From Halobacteriales archaeon SW_9_67_25 (GTDB taxonomy: Archaea > Halobacteriota > Halobacteria > Halobacteriales > Haloarculaceae): a stretch of DNA of 11,811 bases. The translations under genes and the position numbers were made by a program. The notes under the pieces were generated by a model that saw only the letters and a program-made list of their open reading frames with translations, was not told the origin of the DNA and did no database searches. Location of the stretch: assembly GCA_003022745.1 (NCBI GenBank), contig PXSU01000143.1:1-11811 (forward strand), given 5' to 3'. Below, piece after piece: positions 1-6,606 of this stretch (positions within the stretch are counted from its first letter, which is position 1; every line of letters starts with the position of its first letter).

Positions 1-56
1 TCGGTCTCCGGGTCCTCGACGTAGGGGTTCTCGGGTGGGCCCTGCCCGTCGCTCAT
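1..56 (-). CDS. Unidentified protein, N-terminal fragment (cut by window edge)
   Basis: An ATG on the minus strand (complement of 54-56) opens a frame that runs off the left edge after 18 codons. The visible N-terminus is Gly/Pro/Glu/Asp-rich (MSDGQGPPENPYVEDPET), a composition normal for a soluble haloarchaeal protein. There is no signal peptide or membrane segment in the visible part. Too little is seen to name a family. The start is chosen because it is the only ATG and is followed by an unbroken acidic reading frame. It reads away from the non-coding block at 57-736, so that block would carry its upstream region. I see no clear TATA box. Confidence 0.55.
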   Translation of the reverse strand, partial: MSDGQGPPENPYVEDPET

Positions 57-179
57 GTCTCGTGTCCGGTGACGCTGCGTATAGAAGGCGGCGGTCTCGG
101 GGCCGTCTCTGTCCGACTGTCGCCCACACCTCGAAGACGGACTCCACCTCCGGACAGTCACCACGCGGTAGCGCGGAGG

Positions 180-222
180 CCCCGGCCTCAACGAGTGAGC
201 GAAGCGAACGAGTAGGCCGGGG
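180..222 (+). repeat. Stem-loop repeat, copy A
   Basis: A 9-bp perfect stem (CCCCGGCCT at 180-188 with AGGCCGGGG at 214-222) encloses a loop of GAGTGAGCGAAGCGAACGAG type. The same architecture recurs at 561-615, with a shared loop start (CTCAACGA, TGAGCGA) and shared loop end (GAGTAGG). GAGCGAAGCGAG-type loops are common in haloarchaeal non-coding repeats. The two copies lie in the same orientation, about 380 bp apart. Confidence 0.55.
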
Positions 223-246
223 AGGAAGCGCGTTCGCAACACTTTT

Positions 247-623
247 GCTCCGGAGGACTGGAGCACATGATACTGCATCAGGGCCAAAACGGACCCGATG
301 TAGGGGCCGCCGTAGACCGGCCCTGAACTCGGGGACGAGGGCACGTCCCTGCACAGCAAACGTGCCCGTTCGAGTCCACCGGGAATTAAACTCGAGTGAG
401 CCGACCACCCCGCTTTTGGGGCGTCCATCCCGCACCGGCCTTTGAAGGCCGTGCGGAGTAGCGAGGCCGGGACGAACACTCCCGCCCGCGAATCGTCGGC
501 GTGCATTGACGCCACGCCCTGCATGGGGACGAGACGGAAAGCGCCGAAACCCGCAGAAAGCCCCGTCCTCAACGACTGAGCGAGCGCACCGCGTGAGCGA
601 AGGAGTAGGGCGGGGTAGTTTAC
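247..623 (+). mobile_element. Putative decayed IS200/IS605-type right end / omega-RNA-like scaffold
   Basis: This segment carries a string of small hairpins closed by the strong stem-loop at 561-615 and TAGTTTAC. In TnpB-bearing IS200/IS605 elements the 3' end of tnpB and the region after it are transcribed as a structured guide RNA ending at the right boundary, and the layout here is compatible with that. No TnpB catalytic motifs or zinc-ribbon CxxC pairs are seen in any frame over 57-736, so at most an orphan end remains. Alternatives are another structured RNA or a haloarchaeal intergenic repeat. Strand is taken from the order of hairpin and boundary. Confidence 0.3.
561..615 (+). repeat. 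Stem-loop repeat, copy B, followed by TAGTTTAC
   Basis: The stem is CCCCGTCCT (561-569) with AGGGCGGGG (607-615), 9 bp including one G:T pair. The loop holds CAACGACTGAGCGAGCG and ends in GAGT. It is the same type as copy A at 180-222. Immediately 3' comes TAGTTTAC (616-623), which ends in a short tetra/pentanucleotide of the kind found at the boundaries of IS200/IS605 elements. In TnpB-type elements the last hairpin of the guide-RNA scaffold sits just before the element boundary, which is why I consider this reading. That assignment is inference. Confidence 0.5.
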
Positions 624-726
624 GTTCAAGACCGACGTGACCGACCGGGTCCCCGGGGAGTTCGGGCGCAGGAACAGCCCCTCGCCGAAAGTCCCTGCCG
701 GTGTCGAGGAAAGCGACAGCGTGTAG
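619..726 (+). pseudogene. Possible C-terminal remnant of a truncated gene
   Basis: Immediately after the putative element boundary the plus-strand frame reads FTFKTDVTDRVPGEFGRR... and ends at TAG (724-726), with codon use like the neighbouring genes. The preceding in-frame TAG (616-618) lies in the putative element. It could be the last ~35 codons of a gene cut by the insertion. It is equally compatible with chance, because GC-rich DNA keeps frames open for this length. It converges on the MFS gene that ends at 737. No family is recognised. Confidence 0.2.
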
Positions 727-736
727 ACTGTTGAAC

Positions 737-1909
737 TCAGTTCCGTGACAGACTCACAACAGCCGCGATCCCACCAGCAGCGAGGATGCCGCCGAAGACG
801 AACGCTGCCGACCACGAAATGTTCTCGACAAGCCACCCGACAGTGACCGGTGCTGTCAGCGAGCCAGCAATCGAGAGCGTCATCAAGACTGCGAGGCTTG
901 TGCCCCCCGATCCGGCAGCTGCAACCTCGTCAACGTAGACGTAGAACACGCCAGTCCCGAGTTGCGAGCCGACACCCGCAAGCAGAAGTGCGGCGGCGAA
1001 GCCGATCACAGACGTGGCGAGCGCCGCCCCGACGAGGGCCGGAATCACCAGCACGAACGCGGCGACAATCACCGGACTGCGACGACCGCCGATGCGATCC
1101 GAGAGCCACCCACCGCCCGGGCGAGCAAGGATCCCCATCGCCGGCAACAGCGCGGAGAGAATCCCAGCCGTGCCGATATCGACACCGATCACTTCTGTCG
1201 CGTAGGTCGGCATCCACGAGTTGAACAACACGAACAGCGAGTAGGCACAGAAACTACTGAGCGAGATTGCCAACACCCGTCTATCCTGCAGGGCAGTCAC
1301 GAACCCCGACAGCGACAACGCCGTGTCGTTCCGGATGGGATCGGTGATCGCCCAGACGAACAGCGGGAGTCCACAGACAGTGATGACCGCGTAGGCAGCC
1401 ACCACACCTCGCCAGCCGAGTACGCCCTCCAACGGTGGTCCGAGTGCCTGTGCGAGTGTGACGCCGACGGGCGCGCTCGTAACGAACAGGCTGGTCCCGA
1501 GCGCTCGTCGCTTCGGGGGCATCACCTGGCTCACGATATTGACGTTGGCCGTCCACAGGAAGACTGCCGTTGTGCCGCCAACGAACCGCGTGGCGAGAAA
1601 TGTCGGATATGTCGGTGCTACCAGTGCTGCGATGGCGGCAGCGAGAAATACACCCACACCTACCCAGACGAGTACCCGGTTGTCGTACCGGTCCATCACG
1701 AAGCCGCTGGGGATCTGAAACACGCCCCAGGCGAGAAAGACGATACTGATCGCAAACCCTGCCGCAGTCTTGTCAATATCGAAGGCGGCAACGAACGGCG
1801 GCAGGATACTCGCTGGCGCAAACAGGTACGCATTGAAGCCGGTCGCTACCAGGAACGAGCCAGCGAGTGCCATCCACGGCCGTCTCACAGCTGCCGACAT
1901 GGAACTCAC
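737..1909 (-). CDS. Major facilitator superfamily transporter
   Basis: A 390-residue, strongly hydrophobic protein with about 12 membrane helices, the usual MFS size. MFS motif A appears between helices 2 and 3 (GFVMDRYDNR, about residues 69-78). A related loop appears between helices 8 and 9 (GGWLSDRIGGRR, 266-277). A motif-B-like Arg is in helix 4 (ATRFVGG, R108). It acts in the cytoplasmic membrane as a uniporter, symporter or antiporter; the substrate cannot be read from sequence. The start is GTG at 1909, with an ATG three codons later (1900) equally possible. The gene begins only 13 nt after the aminotransferase stop, so the two are probably co-transcribed and the substrate may relate to that enzyme. 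Confident of the family, not of the substrate. Confidence 0.88.
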   Translation of the reverse strand: MSSMSAAVRRPWMALAGSFLVATGFNAYLFAPASILPPFVAAFDIDKTAAGFAISIVFLAWGVFQIPSGFVMDRYDNRVLVWVGVGVFLAAAIAALVAPTYPTFLATRFVGGTTAVFLWTANVNIVSQVMPPKRRALGTSLFVTSAPVGVTLAQALGPPLEGVLGWRGVVAAYAVITVCGLPLFVWAITDPIRNDTALSLSGFVTALQDRRVLAISLSSFCAYSLFVLFNSWMPTYATEVIGVDIGTAGILSALLPAMGILARPGGGWLSDRIGGRRSPVIVAAFVLVIPALVGAALATSVIGFAAALLLAGVGSQLGTGVFYVYVDEVAAAGSGGTSLAVLMTLSIAGSLTAPVTVGWLVENISWSAAFVFGGILAAGGIAAVVSLSRN

Positions 1910-1922
1910 ACAGGTATCTCAC

Positions 1923-3038
1923 TCACAGTCCGGCGACGTCCTCGATGGCGTCGGTCAACGCCTCGACGCTCTCGACGGTGTGTTCGCCCATGTGGCCGAT
2001 GCGGAACGTCTCCTCGCCGATGGGCCCGTAGCCGTTCGAGAACACCATGTCGTAGCGCTCCGAGACCTCTTCGATGGTCGCCGCGACATCGATGCCCCGC
2101 GTGTTTTCGACGCAGGTGACCGTCCGTGACTCGTAGCCGGCCTCGGGAAACAGGCCGAAGTGCTCGCGTGCCCACTCGCGGGTGTACTCGGCCATCTCGC
2201 GGTGGCGGCGGTCGCGCTCGTGGTGACCCTCCTCTAGCATGTGTTTCATCTGTGTCCGGTAGGCGAGCATCAGCGGGATGGCTGGCGTCGAGTGGGTCTG
2301 GCCCTTCCGGTCGTAGTAGTCGAGACACCGCTGGAAGCCGCCGTACCACGACGCCGAATCTTTCTCGCGCTCGCGCTCGTCGGCGTCCTCGCTGATGACA
2401 CAGACGGCGAGGCCGGGCGGCATCGCGAAGGCCTTCTGGACCGACGTGAAGATGGCGTCGATACCCACAGCCTCGATGTCGACGTAATCCCCACCCAGCG
2501 CCGAGATGGCGTCGACGACGTAGCAGGTTTCGGGGTACTCGGCGAGGACCGCCCCGATCCCTTCGATGGGGTTGCGGACGCCGGTCGAGGTCTCGTTCAT
2601 CACGACCATCACGGCGTCGTAGCCCTCCTCGCTCGCTTCGAGTGCCGCACGGACATCCCCGGGTTTGACCGCCCGTCCCCACTCGTATTCGATACGGTCG
2701 ACGGTCTTGCCCAGGCGCTCGGCGACGTTTGCCTGGCGGTCGCCGAACGCGCCCGAACACGCACAGAGAACGCGGTCCTCGACGAGGTTGAGCGTCGTCG
2801 CCTCCCAGAACTCGGTCCCCGAGGCCGAGAGGACGATGACGTCGTTGTCGGTGTCGAGGAAGTCCTTCGTGTCCTCGACGATGGTGGTATAGAGGTCGGT
2901 CATCCGCCCGGAGCGGTGGCCGAAGGTCGGCTGACACATCGCCTCGCGGACGTCTTCGCGGACCTCCGTGGGGCCGGGCAGGTACAGCGTCTTCTCGGGG
3001 TACTCGCCGTATTCGCGTTTCTCCGTCACTGGCGTCAC
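1923..3038 (-). CDS. Class V PLP-dependent aminotransferase (alanine-glyoxylate / serine-pyruvate type)
   Basis: A 371-residue fold-type I PLP enzyme. Visible hallmarks are LPGPTEV near residues 20-26, SASGTEFWEA (71-80) for cofactor-phosphate and substrate contacts, NETSTGV (148-154), VVDAISALGG with D176 expected to bind the pyridine nitrogen, and TSVQKAF with K202 as the Schiff-base lysine. TPAIPLM (251-257) and RIGHMG (346-351) are also typical of this family. It is cytoplasmic and would transfer the amino group of alanine or serine to glyoxylate or a related keto acid; the exact substrate is open. The GTG at 3038 gives MTPVTEKREY. A second GTG at 3029 (giving MTEKREY) may be the true start, since haloarchaeal relatives as I remember them begin that way. 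It is followed at 13 nt by an MFS gene on the same strand. Confidence 0.85.
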   Translation of the reverse strand: MTPVTEKREYGEYPEKTLYLPGPTEVREDVREAMCQPTFGHRSGRMTDLYTTIVEDTKDFLDTDNDVIVLSASGTEFWEATTLNLVEDRVLCACSGAFGDRQANVAERLGKTVDRIEYEWGRAVKPGDVRAALEASEEGYDAVMVVMNETSTGVRNPIEGIGAVLAEYPETCYVVDAISALGGDYVDIEAVGIDAIFTSVQKAFAMPPGLAVCVISEDADEREREKDSASWYGGFQRCLDYYDRKGQTHSTPAIPLMLAYRTQMKHMLEEGHHERDRRHREMAEYTREWAREHFGLFPEAGYESRTVTCVENTRGIDVAATIEEVSERYDMVFSNGYGPIGEETFRIGHMGEHTVESVEALTDAIEDVAGL

Positions 3039-3112
3039 CTGGTACGTGGGCGCTGGCGGCCGACGGGTATGGGCGTTGCCATCCGGACGCGATGTGTGGG
3101 GCCAGTCCCCGG

Positions 3113-3121
3113 AAGTTTTGA
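3113..3121 (+). promoter_or_regulatory. TATA-like box for the mgtE relic
   Basis: The AT-rich AAGTTTTGA is centred about 27 nt before the ATG at 3144, the spacing expected for a leaderless haloarchaeal transcript. It lies in the 105-nt gap between the divergent aminotransferase and mgtE genes. The match to the TATA consensus is weak and the call rests mainly on position. Confidence 0.3.
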
Positions 3122-3143
3122 CACGCGGCGACGACGGTGTGGT

Positions 3144-3917
3144 ATGGCCGCGGGACAGTCAGAACTGCAACAGACACTCGCCACGGCGGGGGAACCGGCG
3201 GTCGAGTTCGCCGCCCTGTCGCGGTCGGAACAGCGCGAGGTCTTCTTCCAGTTGCCAGACACTGTCAGGCAATCGCTCGTCGCGGACATGGACGACGAGC
3301 AGTTGCGGGCGTTCGTCCGCCGGCTGGACCCCGACGAGGGGACGGACGTGCTGGGATAGGCCGACGAGGCGACCCGCGAGGCCGTCCTCCGGCGCCTCGA
3401 CGAGAACCGCCGCGAGCGCATCGAGTTCCTGCTGGAGTTCAGCCCCGAGAGCGCCGCGGGGATGATGCAGCTCAACTACGTCACCGTCGACGCGGATCGC
3501 TCCTTCGCCGACGTCGCCGAGCGGGTACGCCGCCACGAGGAACGGACCGGCCGCTTTCCGGTCGTGTTCGTCACCGACGACATCCTCCGGCTCATCGAGA
3601 CCGAGGCGGGCGAGACCCTCTACGAGAGCACCATCGCGGCCATCGCCGTCCTGGCGGCGTACATGCCGGTCGTGGCGGGGATGGGCGGCAACGCCGGGAC
3701 CCAGGCGATGGCGGTCACCGTGCGCGGTATCTCGCTGGGACAGGTCTCGATGGTCGCGAACCTCGTCATCGCGGGGTTTTTCGGCGCGCTCATCCCCCTG
3801 GTGCTGGACCGCCTGGGACAGGACCCCGCGACCTCCGCGACCATCTTCATCACCACGGCGACCGACGTGCTCGGCTTTTTTGTCTTCCTCGGACTGGCAC
3901 AGGCCGTACTGCTCTGA
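3144..3917 (+). pseudogene. mgtE: mgtE-family Mg2+ transporter, degenerate: in-frame TAG and internal deletions
   Basis: One frame runs from ATG 3144 to TGA 3915-3917 and is broken only by TAG at 3357-3359 (context DVLG-stop-ADEATREAVLRRL, likely a former CAG). It starts with an MgtE N-terminal helical domain (SRSEQREVFFQLPDTVRQSL, LDPDEGTDVL, FSPESAAGMM) and enters a CBS domain (YVTVDADRSFADVAERVRRHEERTG). It then jumps at VTDDILRLIETEAG (around 3570-3590) to what should be the end of the second CBS domain. At LYESTIAAIA (around 3621) it jumps past the first membrane helix. PVVAGMGGNAGTQ, the MgtE pore signature, is intact. A third joint at LGQ/VSMVANL (around 3741-3749) skips a helix. A normal MgtE is about 410-450 residues with two CBS domains and five helices; about 257 codons remain here. 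All three joints keep frame. It is almost certainly non-functional as an Mg2+ channel. Confidence 0.82.
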
Positions 3918-3929
3918 CTGGTCTGACAG

Positions 3930-5141
3930 TCAGCTCCCGGGCGTGACCTCGGAGTCGACGTCCAGCCCCAGAAGAAACGGGAGCGCGACGACGGCGATAG
4001 CGACTTCGACGGCGCCGACCGCGAGGAAGGCAGCGCCGAAGCCGGCACGTGCGGCGACGGTCGCGCCGCCGACGACGCCCGCGAGGAAGCCGAGGCTGCC
4101 GAAGACGTTGAACCCGCCCATCGCGACGCCACGCTCGCGCTCGCTGGCGATGTCGGTCACCAGCGCCATCGTCGCCGGGGCCACGAGCGCGCCGAAGACG
4201 CCGACCGCGACCATGGCGGCACCGGTCGCCGCCAGCGTGGGTGCCAGGAACACGGAGACGATTGCCAGCCCGTAGGCCACCGACCCGAGCGCGACCGGTC
4301 CGACGCGGCCGACCCGGTCCGAGAGGGCGCCGAAGGGGTACTGCAACAGCGCGAAGGGCGCAAAAAAGAGCCCCAGCATCAGGCCCGTCCCTGCGGGGTC
4401 CAGCCCGAGCGCCGCGCGGAAGTAGACGGTCCCGACGAGCGCGAAGAACCCGGCCGTGAGGCGGTCGACGAACCCGAAGGCGTAGGGGAGTCCGAGCGCG
4501 GGGCGGGCCCGGAGGCCGGCGACGGCGGCGACCACCCCACCGCGCGTGCCGCCCGGGGCACGGTCGGGACGTAGCGTCGCCAGGACAGCCGCGAGGACCA
4601 GGAGCAATGCCGCGCCGTACAGCGGGACCAGCGGGCCGACCGCCGAGAGCTGGCCGCCGACGGGTGCGCCCAGCGCGGTCCCGGTGCCGATGGCGATGCC
4701 CGCCGCGCCCATATTGTGGCCGTGCCCGCCGGGCAGGTCCATCAGCGTGGTGATCGCGAGCGAGAGCGCGCCGATGGTGGCCGCCCCCTGGAGGAACCTG
4801 AGCCCGAGGACAGCCCCGTAGGGAACGCCCGCGACGGGCACGGCGACCAGCGCCAGGTACCCGCCCGCGCCCAGCAACGCCCCGGCCACGACAAGCGGCG
4901 TCCGGCGGCCGACGGCGTCGCTACCGGCACCCCAGAGCCCGGCAAAGAGGACGAACCCGAGGAACTCCGCGGCGAGAAACCACTTGCCCGCAACGAGGAT
5001 GGCGCCGAGGTCGCCTCCCCAGTCGGCCGGCGTCCCGCCCAGCGCCTCGACGAGGTCGGGGATGCCGGGATAGAGGAGGACCTGTGCGAACAGCACGGCG
5101 AAGACGACACCGGCGAGCGCAACGCGGTCGCGGTCGACCAC
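3930..5141 (-). CDS. MFS transporter, drug/H+ antiporter-like
   Basis: A 403-residue, Ala/Gly/Val/Leu-rich protein with about 12 membrane helices. Motif A is WGAGSDAVGRRTPLV (70-84), repeated in the second half as FGALSDRVGRVGP (270-282). Motif B is LRFLQGAATIGA (114-125, with R115). Motif C in helix 5 is GTALGAPVGG (154-163), a signature characteristic of proton antiporters, so export of a small molecule driven by H+ or Na+ is the best guess. The substrate is unknown. The GTG at 5141 is the first start in the frame, and the N-terminus goes directly into helix 1 (VALAGVVFAVLFAQ). It converges on the mgtE relic with 12 nt between stop codons and diverges from the gene at 5239, sharing a 97-nt intergenic region in which I see no clear TATA box. 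Confidence 0.87.
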   Translation of the reverse strand: MVDRDRVALAGVVFAVLFAQVLLYPGIPDLVEALGGTPADWGGDLGAILVAGKWFLAAEFLGFVLFAGLWGAGSDAVGRRTPLVVAGALLGAGGYLALVAVPVAGVPYGAVLGLRFLQGAATIGALSLAITTLMDLPGGHGHNMGAAGIAIGTGTALGAPVGGQLSAVGPLVPLYGAALLLVLAAVLATLRPDRAPGGTRGGVVAAVAGLRARPALGLPYAFGFVDRLTAGFFALVGTVYFRAALGLDPAGTGLMLGLFFAPFALLQYPFGALSDRVGRVGPVALGSVAYGLAIVSVFLAPTLAATGAAMVAVGVFGALVAPATMALVTDIASERERGVAMGGFNVFGSLGFLAGVVGGATVAARAGFGAAFLAVGAVEVAIAVVALPFLLGLDVDSEVTPGS

Positions 5142-5238
5142 GCGGGCCGGTAGACCGTCCGGAGGGAAGCGACTTGCGGGGAAGCACCTATGTCCGTCGA
5201 CGGGCTAGTCGAGACGCGACAGGGCCAGCGCCACACGG

Positions 5239-6537
5239 ATGGACCGAACAGACACCACAGTCCTCGAATCGCACCTCCGGCGCCTCGACGGGGAGCGCCT
5301 GGTGGCGCTGGTCGCGGACCTCTGGGCGGCCAGGGGCTACGAGACGGACCGCGAGGGTGGCGTCGTCCACGCCACGCACGGTGACGAGGAGGTCCGGGTC
5401 GCGGTGCCGCAGGCCGGCATCGACCGGACTGGGGGTGCCGATGTGGTGGTCGCGCCGGGGGGGACAGATGACCGGGCGGCCCGGGTGGTGGACGCGGCCA
5501 CGCTCGCCGAGATGCTCGGCTACGCTGTCGAGCGGCCGGCTGCCCGCGACATCTGCAAGCGCCACCTCGGTGCCCCGCCGGGCGCGCTCCCGGCACCGCT
5601 GGCCACCCGGACGCGTCGCCGGGCCGCGGGGCTGGCCGACAGTGCGGTCCCGGCGGTTCTCGCGGTCGTCGCGCTGGTCGCTGTCGGGGCCGTCTTCGCG
5701 GGCGGCGTCCTGGGCGACACCGCGGGACTGGCGGACGAACCGGCCGCGGGCGAGGATGGGGTCGCGACCAGCGCGACTCCCGATGGGGACCGGGACGTGC
5801 GGGCCGACACCGACCAGTCCCCGGGGACCGTCGATCCGGGGCCGTTCCCCTCGGCGGCCGACACGCCACCGCCCGGCGTCTCCGAGGACGGCGTCACGGA
5901 CGTCGAGGCGCTGGCACGGGCCCACGAGCGGGCGCTGGCCAACCGCTCGCACACGGTGGGGCTCGACCGGCACACCCGACAGCTGAACGGGGCCGGGCGC
6001 GTCATCGAACACGACATCGAGATGACCACCGACGGCGACCGGTTCCTGGTCACGACGACCCGCGTCGAGGGGGCCGAACGGCAGTTGCTCGGGGCGCTGT
6101 ACTTCAACGGCGTGGCCGCCTACGAGGCCGAGTACAACAGGACCGCGGGGGAGTACGACCGCGTCTCGGCGGTCGACTCGCACGACGACCGCTCGCCGAG
6201 TCCGGACTCGGTCAGGGAGACGCTCGTCTGGCGGTACCTTTCGGCCGAGAATACGACCGTCACCGGGCGGACGGGCCGCGGGGAGTCCGGCGTCTACCGG
6301 GTCGTCGCCACCGGCCGGACCGAGGCCAGGGGGTTCGACCACGTCTGGAACTACACGGCCGTCGCGCAGGTCGACGCCCGCGGGTTCGTGCGCGACCTCG
6401 CCGTCGAGTTCGACGCGCGGTCGGGGAGCCGGGTCTTCCGGGTCCGCCACGAGATCACCTACCGCCGCGTCGGGTCGACCGCGTTCGAGCCACCGGACTG
6501 GTACCGGCCCGGCGCGATCAACGCCACCGCCGCGTGA
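5239..6537 (+). CDS. Membrane-anchored protein: Mrr/restriction-endonuclease-like N-terminus plus extracellular LolA/DUF7537-like domain
   Basis: A 432-residue protein in three parts. Residues 1-125 have a helix-strand pattern (LVALVADLWAARGYETDREGGVVHATHGDEEVRVAV...ADVVVAPGG...) reminiscent of haloarchaeal Mrr-like nuclease-fold domains; I cannot see a clean D...ExK active site, so it may be inactive. Residues 135-157 form one membrane helix (AVPAVLAVVALVAVGAVFAGGVL). Residues 158-215 are an acidic, Pro/Thr-rich linker. Residues 220-425 (ALARAHERALANRSHTVGL...RFLVTTTRVEG...AAYEAEYNRTAGEYDRV...WNYTAVAQVDARGFVRDL) match the style of haloarchaeal LolA-like lipoproteins (DUF7537 type), expected outside the cell. 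The N-terminus would be cytoplasmic. ATG 5239 is the first ATG in frame. The role is unknown; a transmembrane sensor is conceivable but inferred. Confident it is a gene, moderate on the domains. Confidence 0.75.
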   Translation: MDRTDTTVLESHLRRLDGERLVALVADLWAARGYETDREGGVVHATHGDEEVRVAVPQAGIDRTGGADVVVAPGGTDDRAARVVDAATLAEMLGYAVERPAARDICKRHLGAPPGALPAPLATRTRRRAAGLADSAVPAVLAVVALVAVGAVFAGGVLGDTAGLADEPAAGEDGVATSATPDGDRDVRADTDQSPGTVDPGPFPSAADTPPPGVSEDGVTDVEALARAHERALANRSHTVGLDRHTRQLNGAGRVIEHDIEMTTDGDRFLVTTTRVEGAERQLLGALYFNGVAAYEAEYNRTAGEYDRVSAVDSHDDRSPSPDSVRETLVWRYLSAENTTVTGRTGRGESGVYRVVATGRTEARGFDHVWNYTAVAQVDARGFVRDLAVEFDARSGSRVFRVRHEITYRRVGSTAFEPPDWYRPGAINATAA

Positions 6538-6606
6538 CCGCGGGTCGCGGGACGCGGTCGGTCCGGGGAGTCCCGACGTAGTGGTCACACCGGGGTAGCC
6601 CCTGCC
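6536..6606. terminator. Intergenic hairpins between convergent genes, possible bidirectional terminator
   Basis: GACCGC (6536-6541) pairs with GCGGTC (6554-6559) around a 12-nt loop, directly at the stop codon of the upstream gene and facing the stop of the minus-strand gene at 6607. There is no T-rich tract, which archaeal termination usually needs, so the terminator role is tentative. Confidence 0.25.

Larger units (their letters stand above)
57..736. other. 680-base stretch without a convincing gene; hairpin-rich, possible mobile-element remnant
   Basis: The plus-strand frame open over 35-445 is rich in Arg/Ser/Pro and has no recognisable domain, so I do not call it. What is visible is a run of short inverted repeats: 180-188/214-222, 247-251/260-264, 304-309/318-323, 332-337/344-349, 408-411/418-421, 432-435 plus 437-442/445-454, 498-502/509-513 and 561-569/607-615. 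The first and last are related to each other. This resembles the structured 3' ends of haloarchaeal IS200/IS605 (TnpB-type) elements, but no transposase reading frame is present. The function is therefore inferred and unproven. Confidence 0.5.

Noticed and set aside
365..383. GTTCGAGTC, like the T-loop of a tRNA
   Set aside because: The bases on either side do not form a 5-bp T stem, and no acceptor, D or anticodon arm can be placed around it.
35..445. Plus-strand open frame of 136 codons
   Set aside because: Arg/Ser/Pro/Thr-rich translation with no domain, running through a series of hairpins; low acidity is unlike haloarchaeal proteins.
962..2119. Long plus-strand open frame antisense to the MFS and aminotransferase genes
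   Set aside because: A shadow of GC-rich coding DNA; the minus-strand frames carry clear family motifs.
3357..3359. TAG in mgtE read as pyrrolysine or readthrough
   Set aside because: Pyrrolysine use is not expected in haloarchaea, and the gene has other large defects, so a nonsense mutation is simpler.
3462..3917. A separate 151-residue membrane protein starting at ATG 3462
   Set aside because: The ATG is inside a conserved MgtE segment (AAGMM) and in frame with the upstream part; it is the tail of the broken gene.
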